A DNA stretch of 64,000 nt from Candidatus Obscuribacterales bacterium (GTDB lineage Bacteria; Cyanobacteriota; Vampirovibrionia; Obscuribacterales; Obscuribacteraceae): contig JAIEOQ010000004.1 in assembly GCA_019750335.1 (NCBI GenBank), positions 372,001 to 436,000 on the forward strand. The letters run 5' to 3'. The position numbers were made by a program, and so were the translations under genes. Position 1 is the stretch's first letter. Each line of letters opens with the position of its first letter. This document shows positions 18,374 through 27,588 of the stretch, in pieces. Below the pieces are notes generated by a model. The model was not told the origin of the DNA, searched no databases, and saw only the letters and a program-made list of their open reading frames with translations.

Positions 18374-18401
18374 TTGACATTGTTTTTAGAACCCATACAA
18401 T
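18374..18401 (+). promoter_or_regulatory. sigma70-type promoter for ABC exporter operon
   Basis: TTGACA at 18374-18379 and TACAAT at 18396-18401 are separated by 16 bases. The predicted transcript would start near 18408 and carry a leader of about 165 bases before the GTG at 18573. Confidence 0.65.
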
Positions 18402-18463
18402 GGAATTTATGTCTAATCGTCTATACATGCCAGCCGTCAAAATTCCTCACGTTACCGCCGAGG

Positions 18464-18560
18464 GGAGAAGGCTGCTGTTTTTGTATTGATTATCGCTTAG
18501 ACGTTTTATGCAAACAGCTCCGCCTCCCACGCTCTAATGAATGGGGAGGTTTTTTGTTTT
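18464..18560 (+). promoter_or_regulatory. leader with terminator and competing hairpin (candidate attenuator)
   Basis: CCTCCC (18523-18528) pairs with GGGAGG (18544-18549), followed by a T run, which is a standard intrinsic terminator placed before the first codon of the ABC operon. AAACAGC...GCCTCCC of the same terminator arm can instead pair with the upstream GGGGAGAAGGCTGCTGTTT, which would prevent the terminator. Mutually exclusive pairing of this kind is typical of riboswitches or other attenuators. I could not match the upstream part to a known ligand class. Confidence 0.55.
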
Positions 18561-18572
18561 GAGGATAAAATT

Positions 18573-19544
18573 GTGAACGCCGTTGAATTGGATCAATTAA
18601 AAAAGACTTTTCAAGTCAAGCAGGGCTCAGGCTTTAAGCGAAGCAGCAAAGAAATAGTTGCTGTGGATGGCATTAGCTTGACTGTTCCTGCTGGGCAATC
18701 GGTGGCGTTCATTGGACCTAACGGTGCCGGCAAATCGACGACAATCAAAATGCTGACTGGTATTTTGCGTCCAAGCTCCGGTTCGGCAAGCGTGCTTGGG
18801 TTTAATCCTTGGGACCAGCGCAGTAAGCTCGCTTTTCAAATGGGCGTTGTTTTTGGACAGCGTTCTCAGTTGTGGTATCACTTGCCACCGCGGGATACAT
18901 TTGAGCTGCTGGCTAAAGTGTATGAACTGCCACCGGCTGATTACAAAATACGTCGCGATATGCTTATCGAAAGATTCAAATTGAGTTCTTTCTTGAATAC
19001 GCCTGTGCGTAAGCTTTCCCTCGGGCAAAGAATGCGTGCTGAAATTGCGGCTAGTTTGTTGCATAAACCAAAACTTGTATTTTTGGATGAACCAACAATC
19101 GGTCTTGATGTAATTGCACGTCAAGAGTTACGTGATTTGATCTGTGAATGGAATCGCGATGAAGGAGTTACTGTATTCCTCACAAGTCATGATGCTGGTG
19201 ATATCGAAAGCGTAGCTGAGCGTGTGATTGTAATCAATCATGGTCAAGTGGTTCTTGACGGTAGTGTCGGTGAAATGCGGCGTGATTATTTGTCGGCTAA
19301 ATTGCTGACGGTGGCATTTCACGATCGTCCGGCAAGCTTCGATGTAAATGGTGCCAAAATAATTGAGCGCACAGATCATTCATGCAAGCTGGAGCTCGAT
19401 ACATCGGTGTCGCCGGTTAGTGTTGTCGTGCCGCAAATTATGCAACTTGGTGAGGTTGCCGATATAACCATCGAAGACCCGCCGCTTGAAGATGTAATTG
19501 CGCACATTTACAGCAGTAAGCACAGTCCGCAACAAAGGTATTAA
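18573..19544 (+). CDS. ABC exporter ATP-binding protein
   Basis: The 323-residue protein is the ATPase of an ABC-2 type exporter. Walker A is GPNGAGKSTT, the signature is LSLGQRMRAE, Walker B is KLVFLDEPTIGLD, and the switch His is in FLTSHDAGDIE. The reading frame extends up to 18537, but that part runs through the leader terminator; the GTG at 18573 has GAGGA seven bases before it and is the likely start. The Q-loop region VVFGQRSQLWYHLP is typical of the DUF990-associated exporters. Two permease genes follow. The substrate is unknown. Confidence 0.9.
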   Translation: MNAVELDQLKKTFQVKQGSGFKRSSKEIVAVDGISLTVPAGQSVAFIGPNGAGKSTTIKMLTGILRPSSGSASVLGFNPWDQRSKLAFQMGVVFGQRSQLWYHLPPRDTFELLAKVYELPPADYKIRRDMLIERFKLSSFLNTPVRKLSLGQRMRAEIAASLLHKPKLVFLDEPTIGLDVIARQELRDLICEWNRDEGVTVFLTSHDAGDIESVAERVIVINHGQVVLDGSVGEMRRDYLSAKLLTVAFHDRPASFDVNGAKIIERTDHSCKLELDTSVSPVSVVVPQIMQLGEVADITIEDPPLEDVIAHIYSSKHSPQQRY

Positions 19545-19546
19545 AT

Positions 19547-20344
19547 ATGAACGCTATAAAAAAATATTTTTTTGTTGCTTGGATTGCAATGCGATCCAAC
19601 CTGGCTTATTTCAGTGAAGTATCGGGGCGTTTGATCTTTCTAGGCGTAGTTTTGTTTATATTTCTGCGCTTATGGCAAGTGACTTTTGGTGAGAATGGAG
19701 CAAAAACTTTGGGCGGGCTGACCCTCGCTCAAATGCTCTGGTACCTCACTGTTACCGAGGCAATTATCCTTTCTTCGCCGCCTGTAGCCAGGTTGGTGGA
19801 TCAAGATGTACGTACCGGTGCCTTGTCTGTTCAACTGACTCGCCCGTTGTACTATCCGTTCTTTTGTTTATTTACAAATTTAGGTGAACGCTTTTTGCGT
19901 TTCTTTCTGAATTTGGCGGTCGGCTCAGTAATCGCTTATATTTTCGTCGGCCCAATAAACTTTCGAGCGGATGGTCTGGCTTTGTTTTTATTGTCGGTAC
20001 CTTTAGCTTTCACTCTTGATTTTTCTGTCAATTTTTTGATTGGCTTAGGTGCTTTTTGGCTTGAGGACACTGCCGGGCTGACTCTTATCTATTCACGTAT
20101 ATTGATGATTTTTGGCGGCATGCTGATTCCGATTGAACTCTTTCCGGAGTGGTTGCAACCGGCAGTCAAATGGCTTCCTTTCTCAAGCGTTGTTTATGGA
20201 CCGGCTCATCTTTTTGTCAAACCGGATCTTGCCGAGTTTGCTTTGCTTTTGCTTAGACAAACATCAGCCCTTTTAGTTATAGGCATAGCGGTGTATTGGG
20301 TATTCCAAACTGCCATGCGGCGTGTATTTGTAAATGGAGGCTAA
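19547..20344 (+). CDS. ABC-2 type permease (first)
   Basis: The 265-residue inner-membrane protein shows about six hydrophobic segments and the fold of ABC-2 exporters paired with DUF990-type permeases. SRILMIFGGMLIPIELFPEWLQ before a last membrane segment is the typical family signature. It starts two bases after the ATPase stop and should form a heterodimer with the second permease, which follows after about 100 bases. Confidence 0.85.
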   Translation: MNAIKKYFFVAWIAMRSNLAYFSEVSGRLIFLGVVLFIFLRLWQVTFGENGAKTLGGLTLAQMLWYLTVTEAIILSSPPVARLVDQDVRTGALSVQLTRPLYYPFFCLFTNLGERFLRFFLNLAVGSVIAYIFVGPINFRADGLALFLLSVPLAFTLDFSVNFLIGLGAFWLEDTAGLTLIYSRILMIFGGMLIPIELFPEWLQPAVKWLPFSSVVYGPAHLFVKPDLAEFALLLLRQTSALLVIGIAVYWVFQTAMRRVFVNGG

Positions 20345-20384
20345 ACGTGCGTGATGGCGGCTGGACGTGTGTGGCTAAATGTGT

Positions 20385-20416
20385 GTGTGGCTGAACCTGC
20401 GTGTGGCTGAACCTGC
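20385..20416 (+). repeat. 16-bp tandem duplication between permease genes
   Basis: GTGTGGCTGAACCTGC occurs twice back to back, inside a 99-base GT-rich spacer with further partial copies (GTGTGGCTAAAT, GTGCGTGATGGCGGCTG). It looks like slippage in a non-coding spacer. No function is proposed. Confidence 0.8.
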
Positions 20417-20443
20417 GTGTGAATGTGTGTATGGTGACTAAAA

Positions 20444-21241
20444 ATGTATAAAAAACTACAATCTTATTTTCGCTTGGCTGGAGCTTATACAGTTGTGGGC
20501 TTCAAAGCTAATCTTGAGTATCGGGGCGCTTTTCTTTCGCAAATGATTGCTATGTTCTTGAACGATTCTGTATGGCTTGTATTCTGGATAATCTTTTTTA
20601 CACGCTTCCCAATCTTAAAAGGTTGGAACGTAAATGATGTAATCACTTTGTGGGCGGTCTCGGCTGCCGGCTTTGGTATGGCTCATGCTTGCTTCGGCAA
20701 TGCTATCTCTTTGGCCGGTCTTATTACTCGCGGGCAGCTGGACAATTGGCTCATCTATCCGCGTGCTCTTTTGCCCCATCTTTTGTTGGGTAAAGTAACT
20801 GCTACCGAATGGGGCGATATTCTGTTCGGCTATAGCGCCTACCTTTTGCTTGTTCATCCCAGCTTAAGTGATTTTGCCTTGTTTGTTTTTCTTACTTTTG
20901 CTGTTGCCGTGCTTTTTCTTGGTTTCAGCATTTTAAGTGGCAGTCTTGCTTTTTGGTTGGGTAATGCTGAGAATGTTTGCGATCAATGGCGTTTTGCCAT
21001 GATCACATTCAGTACTTATCCGGCAAGTTTGTTTGACGGGCAAGCTAAACTCTTTCTGTACACAATTATTCCGGCTGGTTTTTGTAGCTATTTTCCGGTG
21101 CAGGCGCTTAAAGAGAACTCTCTTTTGTATGCTAGTTACAGCATGCTTGGAGCTTTGGCTGTGTTTGTTTTGGGCGTAGTTGCTTTTTATATCGGTCTGC
21201 GCCGCTATGAATCAGGCAATATGCTTGAAATGCGCTCTTGA
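20444..21241 (+). CDS. ABC-2 type permease (second, DUF990-like)
   Basis: The 265-residue polytopic protein has about six membrane segments and the features of DUF990/ABC-2 permeases (YRGAFLSQMIAMFLNDSVWLVFWIIFF near the start, GQLDNWLIYPRALLPHLL, and YPASLFDGQAKLFLYTIIPAGF). Together with the preceding permease and ATPase it makes a complete exporter of unknown cargo. It is the last gene of the operon; a hairpin lies about 70 bases after its stop. Confidence 0.85.
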   Translation: MYKKLQSYFRLAGAYTVVGFKANLEYRGAFLSQMIAMFLNDSVWLVFWIIFFTRFPILKGWNVNDVITLWAVSAAGFGMAHACFGNAISLAGLITRGQLDNWLIYPRALLPHLLLGKVTATEWGDILFGYSAYLLLVHPSLSDFALFVFLTFAVAVLFLGFSILSGSLAFWLGNAENVCDQWRFAMITFSTYPASLFDGQAKLFLYTIIPAGFCSYFPVQALKENSLLYASYSMLGALAVFVLGVVAFYIGLRRYESGNMLEMRS

Positions 21242-21308
21242 AATTGGATAGGCTGTAAAGTAAGACAGCGCTGTAAAGTCAAAAAAATCACAAGCCTAAA
21301 CCAGTACA

Positions 21309-21337
21309 TAAGTCCGGGATATCTCGTTCCGGACTTA
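21309..21337 (+). terminator. hairpin after the ABC exporter operon
   Basis: TAAGTCCGG pairs with CCGGACTTA (nine pairs, 11-base loop). The T tail is weak, so it may be a terminator for the exporter operon or an extra operator in front of the MarR gene. Confidence 0.5.
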
Positions 21338-21340
21338 ATA

Positions 21341-21368
21341 GTTAACTGAGCTAACAATTTGCTATAAT
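21341..21368 (+). promoter_or_regulatory. promoter and likely MarR operator
   Basis: TATAAT at 21363-21368 is a perfect -10 box; the -35 is weak. GTTAACTGAGCTAAC (21341-21355) is an imperfect palindrome (12 of 15 positions) over the -35 region. MarR-type regulators usually bind such sites and repress their own operon. Confidence 0.5.
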
Positions 21369-21391
21369 AGAGAATGTAAAGGGAGAAGACT

Positions 21392-21838
21392 ATGCTCTCG
21401 ACGGATATCACAGCTGAAGCTTGCGCTGCTGAAGTAATGGAAACCATGCCTGTGGTTTTGCATTTCATTCGCCGCCGCTTGCGTAGTCAAACTGATGTCG
21501 ATCTCTCGATTCCGCAAATTCGTGCTCTTTCTTATTTAAGCCGTCATCCGCGCTCGTCTTTAAGTGAGCTGGCCGACTATCTTGGCGTCAGCAACGCTGC
21601 CAGCTCTTCGATGATCGAACGTATGGTACAAAAGAAACTAGTAATAAGACAAGACGATCCTCAAGAGCGTCGTTGTGTGGAACTAAGCTTGACCGAGTTT
21701 GGTCGTGCTCAATATGAAATCGTTCGTAAATTATCCGTAGATGAGTTAGCAAAAGTGTTCAATCGAATGCCGGAGCGCAAAATGCGGATAATCTATGAAG
21801 GATTATCTTTGCTTAGAGATGCATTCGTGCAGGAGTAG
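21392..21838 (+). CDS. MarR-family transcriptional regulator
   Basis: The 148-residue protein has the MarR winged helix: IPQIRALSYLSRHPRSSLSELADYLGVSNAASSSMIERMVQKKLVIRQ(D)DPQERR, with the conserved wing DPQERRCVELSLTEFG. It probably represses the operon that it starts (adaptor and RND pump, six bases and less apart) and is relieved by a small molecule pumped by it. An AGGGAGA ribosome site precedes the ATG. Confidence 0.92.
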   Translation: MLSTDITAEACAAEVMETMPVVLHFIRRRLRSQTDVDLSIPQIRALSYLSRHPRSSLSELADYLGVSNAASSSMIERMVQKKLVIRQDDPQERRCVELSLTEFGRAQYEIVRKLSVDELAKVFNRMPERKMRIIYEGLSLLRDAFVQE

Positions 21839-21844
21839 ACCAGG

Positions 21845-23230
21845 ATGCTTGTGAAAAAGGAGTCGGGTGCGCCCGAGATGCAGATGAGCCAGAATGCGCC
21901 CAAACGCCGGCCAACTGTGGTCATGATTATGACTCTTATTTTGCTTGTTGTTCTACCTGTTGCTTATTTTTTATTCTCCGGAAATAATCCCTTCAATAAT
22001 AAGGAAGCAAAAACAGAACGTCAGCCAACTCTGGTTACGGTTGCTCCAAGCACGGTCATGGACATGCCTGTGCGCATTAAAGCCATTGCCCACGTTGAAC
22101 CGATGCAAACAGTCGCTGTTCGTACCCGGGTTGACGGCGAAGTGACTCAAGTCTTATTTAAAGAAGGCGATTATGTTCAGCAAGGCACGCCTTTGTTTCA
22201 AATTGACTCGCGACCTTTTTTGGACAAAGTCAAGCAAGGACAGGCGGCTTTAATTCAGGGTAATGCTGAGGTCAAACAAGCTGAAGCCGAAATGGCTACC
22301 GGTGTAGCTGAGCTGCGCCGCCAGCAAGCTAACCTAGAAAGCGATCAAGCTAAAGAAACTTATGCGCGCAATCAATGGAGCCGTTATTCGGATCTGGTCA
22401 AACAAGGGGCAGTATCCCGGGATCAAGAAGAGCAAGTTAGATCGAACGCGTCATCTATGGTAGCTATGCTCAAAGGCGACCGAGCATCTTTAGATAATCA
22501 AAAGGCTGTCATTCAAGCCGATCAGGCAAAAATCGATAGTGCTAAAGCTAGGCTCAGCTCTCTTAAAGTTTCGCTCGATAATGCCAAGCTGGAGCTAAGC
22601 TATTGCTTAGTACGTTCGCCGATTGAAGGTCGTACCGGCAAACTGCAAGTGCACCAAGGTGATATGGTCAAGCAGCACAGCGACACTCCTCTGGTTGTAA
22701 TCAATCAGGTCAAACCAATTTATGTCACTTTTTCCATTCCGGAAAAAGAGCTGCAAGAAGTTGTCGCTCAAAACGCCCGTCAAATTTTGCCTGTAGATAT
22801 TTTGACCAGCTCTGATTCTAAGCCGATAAAAGGTGAGTTGAGCTTTTTGGATAATACGGTTGAGCCGACAACAGGGATGATTAGCTTAAAGGCTAAAGTG
22901 CCGAATCTAGACGGTGGTTTATGGCCCGGGCAGTATGTAACTGCTTTCTTGTATTTGCGTACAATTCATAATGCGGTAGTTGTACCGACCCAAGCGATAC
23001 AAATCGGACAAAAAGGACAGTATTTATTTGTTGTCAAACCGGATATGACAGCCGATCTGCGTTATGTAAAAGTAGATCATCACCATGGTGGAAAAACGGT
23101 GATTGCCGAAGGTTTGCAAGCCGGTGAGACCGTTGTGCTTGACGGACAAATGCAACTTTTACCCGGTTCCCCAGTAGCAATCGCTAAAGATCCGGCAGCC
23201 CAAGCTCAAGTCGATAAAGAGTCAAGATGA
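21845..23230 (+). CDS. RND efflux membrane-fusion (periplasmic adaptor) protein
   Basis: The 461-residue adaptor has one N-terminal membrane anchor (about residues 27-46). The split biotinyl-lipoyl domain is marked by VRTRVDGEVTQVLFKEGDYVQQGTPLFQID and SPIEGRTGKLQVHQGDMV, with a long helical hairpin between them (about 130-255). A beta-barrel and membrane-proximal part follows. This is the MdtA/AcrA type. It links the inner-membrane pump encoded next to an outer-membrane channel. No TolC-like gene is in the window. Confidence 0.92.
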   Translation: MLVKKESGAPEMQMSQNAPKRRPTVVMIMTLILLVVLPVAYFLFSGNNPFNNKEAKTERQPTLVTVAPSTVMDMPVRIKAIAHVEPMQTVAVRTRVDGEVTQVLFKEGDYVQQGTPLFQIDSRPFLDKVKQGQAALIQGNAEVKQAEAEMATGVAELRRQQANLESDQAKETYARNQWSRYSDLVKQGAVSRDQEEQVRSNASSMVAMLKGDRASLDNQKAVIQADQAKIDSAKARLSSLKVSLDNAKLELSYCLVRSPIEGRTGKLQVHQGDMVKQHSDTPLVVINQVKPIYVTFSIPEKELQEVVAQNARQILPVDILTSSDSKPIKGELSFLDNTVEPTTGMISLKAKVPNLDGGLWPGQYVTAFLYLRTIHNAVVVPTQAIQIGQKGQYLFVVKPDMTADLRYVKVDHHHGGKTVIAEGLQAGETVVLDGQMQLLPGSPVAIAKDPAAQAQVDKESR

Positions 23231-26200
23231 ACGTCTCAGAGATATTCATTCGCCGCCCGGTCATGACCACTTTGGTCATGGCGGCAATTTTGATCTTCGG
23301 TGCGTTGGGATATAAAAGTTTAGCTGTAAATAGTTTGCCGAACGTCGACTTTCCGACAATCAACGTATCGGCAAGCATGCCCGGCGCCAGCCCGGAAACA
23401 ATGGCATCCTCTGTAGCGACTCCCCTGGAGCGAGAATTTTCCACTATTGCCGGTTTGGATTCGATGAACTCTACAAGTGCTCTGGGCAGTTGCCAGGTCA
23501 CTCTGCAGTTCAATTTAAGCCGCAATATCGATAGTGCCGCTCAAGACGTGCAAGCGGCCATTGCGGCTGCCGGTAGGCAGCTGCCAGCCGGTATGCCGAC
23601 ACCGCCAACTTTTAAGAAAGTAAATCCGGCTGACATGCCGATTTTGTTCTTGGCTGTCAGTTCGCCGACTTTACCAATTTGGACTGTGGATGAATATGCC
23701 GAAACTTTAATTGCTCAGCGTTTATCCATGATTAGCGGCGTCTCCCAAGTGCAAGTAATGGCACCGCAAAAATATGCCGTGCGTGTGCAAGTTGATCCAA
23801 GCGCTATGGCAACCAAAGGTGTCGGTCTTGATGAAATCGCTCAAGCGATTAAATCAAGCAATGTCAATCTGCCGGTCGGTACACTTTATGGTGAATATCA
23901 CGCTTTCAATTTGCAACCAAACGGACAGCTGCTCAATGCTGCTGCTTACCAACCGCTAATTGTCGCTTACAAAAACGGCGCGCCAGTTCGGGTGAGAGAT
24001 GTTGGTCATGCTATCGACAGTGTGGAAAATGATAAAGTCGCCAGTTGGTACAACAATACCCGAGCCATAGTTTTAGGCATTCAGCGCCAGCCGGGCAGTA
24101 ACACAATTCAAGTAATTGATGAAATAAACAAAGTAATGCCGACTTTGCGGGCGCAAATTCCCGCTTCGGTTTCGGTAGACACTTTGTATGACCGCTCACT
24201 TACTATTCGTGAATCAGTCAATGACGTACAGCTGACTTTGGGGCTCACTGTCGGTCTTGTGATCATGGTGATCTTTGTTTTCTTGCGCAACGTGTCGGCT
24301 ACTGTCATTCCAAGTTTGGCTCTGCCTTTTTCAATCATCGGTACTTTTGCCGCCATGTATTTGCTCGGCTTCAGTATCAACAATCTAACTTTGATGGCCC
24401 TTACTTTGTCGGTTGGCTTTGTTGTTGATGACGCCATTGTTGTTTTAGAAAATGTCGTGCGTCACCAGGAGCTTGGTGAACAACCGAAAACTGCCGCTCT
24501 TTTAGGCTCTTCCGAAATTACATTTACTATTCTTTCGATGACCCTTTCTTTGGTTGCCGTATTCATTCCGATTTTACTGATGGGCGGCGTCGTCGGGCGC
24601 TTGTTCAATGAGTTTGCCATGACGATTACAATCGCTATTTTGATCTCTGGCTTTGTTTCTTTAAGCTTGACGCCGATGCTTTGCAGTCGTTTTCTGAAAG
24701 TAGCCGAAGAACGCAAACCAAATGTATTGTTTGAATTTTCGGAGCGCGGCTTTGACGCCATGTTGCGTTTTTATCGTTATTCATTGCAAAAGGTATTGCA
24801 GCATCAAAAACTTACTTTGCTGGCTTTTTTAGGCATGACGGTTTTAACCGCTTATCTTTTTACTGCTGTACCGAAAGGCTTCATTCCAACAGAAGATATC
24901 GATCAAATTCTTGGTATGACTGAAGCTGCGCAAGGGACATCATATAAAGATATGGTCCGCCATCAGATGCAACTGATGGAGATTTGTTTGCGCAATCCCA
25001 ATGTGGCGTGTGCCATGACCTCAGTCGGTGCCGGCGGTCCTAACGCTTCAGGCAACACCGGACGTATTTTTATGCGGCTTAAACCCCGTGCCAAACGTAA
25101 AGAGTCAGCTAACGAAATTATGGAAGAGTTGCGCCCGCAATTTGCTAAAGTGCCAGGGATTAGAATGTTTTTGCAAGTGCCCCCGACAATTAGAATTGGC
25201 GGTCAGCTGACTAAAAGTTTGTACCAAGTTGCTTTGCAAAGCGCCGACACTGAGTCGATGTATAAAGTAGCTACACAGCTTGAAACTAAACTTAAGGCAA
25301 TGCCTAATTTGCAAGATGTGACTAGCGATTTGCAAATGAAAAATCCTCAGGTAAACGTAGATATAGACCGGGACAAAACAGCAGCTCTAGGTTTGACCAT
25401 GGAGCAGATTGAAGACGCTTTAGCCAGCGCTTACGGCAACCGGATGATTTCAACTATTTATGCGCCTAGCAATCAGTATCGAGTTATTCTGGAGCTTGAA
25501 CCAAAATATCAAATGGATCCTGGCGCTCTCAATTTGCTTTATGTGCGTTCAAGCCAAGGCGATCTTATTCCTTTAAGCACAGTCGCTAAACTTGAACCGA
25601 CAGCCGGACCGCTTTTAATTAACCATGTCGGCCAGCTGCCATCAGTGACTGTTTCTTTCAACTTGAAAAAAGGTGTCGCTTTAGGTGACGCTGTTAAAGA
25701 AGTGGAAAAGGTTACTAAATCTGTGCTTCCTGATTCGGTAAGCTACAAGTTCCAGGGTACGGCTGAAGTGTTTCAATCGTCTTTGCAAAATATGGTCATG
25801 CTTTTGCTTGTGGCAATTGTTGTCATTTATCTGGTGCTCGGCATACTCTATGAAAGTTTCATTCAGCCTTTGACTATTCTTGCCGGTTTGCCTTCAGCCG
25901 CGTTAGGCGCTCTTGCCACTTTGATGGTCTTTCATGTGGACTTAGATATTTACGGCTTTCTTGGTTTGATCATGCTCATCGGTATAGTTAAAAAGAACGC
26001 GATTATGGTTGTTGATTTCGCTCTTGAATTGCAACGCAATGAAAATATGCCTTACGCTAAAGCCGCTTATGAAGCGTGTATTGTCCGCTTCCGCCCGATT
26101 ATGATGACTACGTTTGCGGCAATTATGGGCAGCGTGCCTTTGGCTCTTGGTTTAGGTGCCGGTGGTGAGTCAAGACAACCGTTAGGTTTAACCGTATTCG

Positions 26201-26343
26201 GCGGATTGATGGTATCTCAATTGGTGACTCTTTATATCACTCCGGTCTTTTATATTTTGTTCGAATCTTTAAGCGAGAAAATAAAAGCTCGCAAGGCAGC
26301 CGAGGCATCCTCCCCGCCCAGCCGCATGAAGACAGGAATATAA
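23227..26343 (+). CDS. RND multidrug efflux transporter (MdtB/MdtC/AcrB type)
   Basis: The 1038-residue inner-membrane pump has the full HAE1-type layout: N-terminal MNVSEIFIRRPVMTTLVMAAI, two large periplasmic loops and 12 membrane segments. Transmembrane segment 4 carries the proton-relay acids in VGFVVDDAIVVLENV. The C-terminal half has GLIMLIGIVKKNAIMVVDFA and GAGGESRQPLG. It starts inside the stop codon of the adaptor gene (ATGA). Its stop is two bases from the end of an opposite-strand gene, leaving no room for a terminator between them. Confidence 0.95.
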   Translation: MNVSEIFIRRPVMTTLVMAAILIFGALGYKSLAVNSLPNVDFPTINVSASMPGASPETMASSVATPLEREFSTIAGLDSMNSTSALGSCQVTLQFNLSRNIDSAAQDVQAAIAAAGRQLPAGMPTPPTFKKVNPADMPILFLAVSSPTLPIWTVDEYAETLIAQRLSMISGVSQVQVMAPQKYAVRVQVDPSAMATKGVGLDEIAQAIKSSNVNLPVGTLYGEYHAFNLQPNGQLLNAAAYQPLIVAYKNGAPVRVRDVGHAIDSVENDKVASWYNNTRAIVLGIQRQPGSNTIQVIDEINKVMPTLRAQIPASVSVDTLYDRSLTIRESVNDVQLTLGLTVGLVIMVIFVFLRNVSATVIPSLALPFSIIGTFAAMYLLGFSINNLTLMALTLSVGFVVDDAIVVLENVVRHQELGEQPKTAALLGSSEITFTILSMTLSLVAVFIPILLMGGVVGRLFNEFAMTITIAILISGFVSLSLTPMLCSRFLKVAEERKPNVLFEFSERGFDAMLRFYRYSLQKVLQHQKLTLLAFLGMTVLTAYLFTAVPKGFIPTEDIDQILGMTEAAQGTSYKDMVRHQMQLMEICLRNPNVACAMTSVGAGGPNASGNTGRIFMRLKPRAKRKESANEIMEELRPQFAKVPGIRMFLQVPPTIRIGGQLTKSLYQVALQSADTESMYKVATQLETKLKAMPNLQDVTSDLQMKNPQVNVDIDRDKTAALGLTMEQIEDALASAYGNRMISTIYAPSNQYRVILELEPKYQMDPGALNLLYVRSSQGDLIPLSTVAKLEPTAGPLLINHVGQLPSVTVSFNLKKGVALGDAVKEVEKVTKSVLPDSVSYKFQGTAEVFQSSLQNMVMLLLVAIVVIYLVLGILYESFIQPLTILAGLPSAALGALATLMVFHVDLDIYGFLGLIMLIGIVKKNAIMVVDFALELQRNENMPYAKAAYEACIVRFRPIMMTTFAAIMGSVPLALGLGAGGESRQPLGLTVFGGLMVSQLVTLYITPVFYILFESLSEKIKARKAAEASSPPSRMKTGI

Positions 26344-26345
26344 GC

Positions 26346-27335
26346 TTAGAGCTTAACTACGATTTTGCCGTTTTGTACGTTTGATTCCATATATTTTTGC
26401 GCTTCAATTAATTGATCAAAAGTGAATACACGATCAATAATCGGCTTTAGATTGCCGTTCTTCAAATTGTCATAAACATACTTGACGGCGCGCTGACGCA
26501 TTTCGGCGTTTTTGTTTATATGGAATAAAGTGTAGCCTTGAACGAGCAAACTCTTGTCTAAGGCAAGCATAAGCGGAAACGGTGTGTTGTCTAAGCTGAG
26601 AGCACCATATTCAAAAATGGTGGCATTATAAGCAGCGCATTTTGCCAATTGCATCAACAATGGTCCGGCTACCGGATCGAAGATCAATCCGGCACCGTTG
26701 TTGTCTGTGATCTCCATCACGCGCTTAACCATGTCTTCTTCGTCGGTGACGATCACATGATTGGCGCCGGCTTTGAGCAAGTCGTTTTTCTTGGCGCTTG
26801 TGCGTGTAGTACAAATCGATATGGCGCCGAAGTTTTTGCAAAGTTGAATAGCTGCATTACCGACGCTGCTGCTGGCAGCTGTAATCAACACAAAATCGCC
26901 TTTTTTCATTTTGCCGAATTCAACTAAAGCGCCATAAGCAGTAATGTATTGCATCCAGATTGAGGCACCTTCTTCGGGCGTCAAGTTATCCGGATATTTA
27001 GCCACGGCAAAAGCCGGGACAATGGCCATCTCGCCATAAACCCCATATTTGCTCATGGGAAAAGCAGGAATAGTGCTGACCCGGTCGCCAGCCTTAAACT
27101 CTTTGACGTTAGCTCCGACAGCGTCGACAATACCCGAAGCTTCGTAGCCGATGCGCGCCGGCAAAATTGGTTTTTCCAGATATAGTCCCTGGCGAAAAAG
27201 CACTTCAGCTCGATTTAAACCTATAGCTTCCACTTTTAAGCGGATTTCGTCGGCTTGGGGTGTTGGCACCGGCTCGTCGACAATCTTCAATACTGTAGCG
27301 TCGCCGACTGAATCAAACCGAACTATTTTAGCCAT
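26346..27335 (-). CDS. zinc-independent alcohol dehydrogenase / quinone oxidoreductase family
   Basis: The protein of about 329 residues is a medium-chain dehydrogenase/reductase of the quinone-oxidoreductase type. The N-terminal domain holds LKVEAIGLNRAEVLFRQG and GYEASGIVDAVG. The NADP-binding fold has VLITAASSSVGNAAIQLCKNFGA. The catalytic-zinc Cys and the structural Cys cluster of zinc alcohol dehydrogenases are absent. A good AAGGA ribosome site lies before the ATG at 27335, so the 18-codon upstream extension is not used. It converges with the RND pump gene. Confidence 0.88.
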   Translation of the reverse strand: MAKIVRFDSVGDATVLKIVDEPVPTPQADEIRLKVEAIGLNRAEVLFRQGLYLEKPILPARIGYEASGIVDAVGANVKEFKAGDRVSTIPAFPMSKYGVYGEMAIVPAFAVAKYPDNLTPEEGASIWMQYITAYGALVEFGKMKKGDFVLITAASSSVGNAAIQLCKNFGAISICTTRTSAKKNDLLKAGANHVIVTDEEDMVKRVMEITDNNGAGLIFDPVAGPLLMQLAKCAAYNATIFEYGALSLDNTPFPLMLALDKSLLVQGYTLFHINKNAEMRQRAVKYVYDNLKNGNLKPIIDRVFTFDQLIEAQKYMESNVQNGKIVVKL

Positions 27336-27439
27336 CTGGAGTCTTCCTTGTTGTGTGCGGTCTACATTATATAAGGGATGAAAATCCAAGTTGAGCTTAA
27401 AAGATCACTTTTCAACGACCCAAAACAAGCTTTAAGAGC

Positions 27440-27548
27440 TATAATCGAAATAAGAGAAACCCTTGATGAGCACGACTCATTTAGGGCAGCAGGCAACCAG
27501 CGCAAGCCGGAACCTGAAGGCACTGCGACGAGCGGTGCCTCTTTTGTT
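27440..27548 (+). ncRNA. candidate small RNA or leaderless non-coding transcript
   Basis: A TATAAT box at 27440-27445 is followed by about 95 bases without an open frame and by a terminator at 27518-27548: AGGCAC pairs with GTGCCT and is followed by CTTTTGTTT. Between them CCCTTGATGAG/CTCATTTAGGG makes a hairpin, and CAGG/CCTG encloses a second. The T tail is on the plus strand while both flanking genes are on the minus strand, so the terminator serves neither of them. The -35 region is weak. It matches no RNA family that I can name. Confidence 0.4.
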
Positions 27549-27588
27549 TAAAGTGGCATAGCGCTTGAAGCCTGGTTGCAGTCTTTAG

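Noticed and set aside
18275..18562. 95-residue plus-strand frame before the ABC operon
   Set aside because: It covers the promoter and leader hairpins and has a non-protein-like composition.
18408..18572. Assignment of the ABC leader to a known riboswitch class
   Set aside because: I compared it with memory of manganese, fluoride, guanidine and c-di-GMP classes and found no conserved core.
27452..27548. SRP RNA or c-di-GMP riboswitch
   Set aside because: The conserved GGAAGGNAGCA apical loop and the GGACGCAAAGC core are absent.
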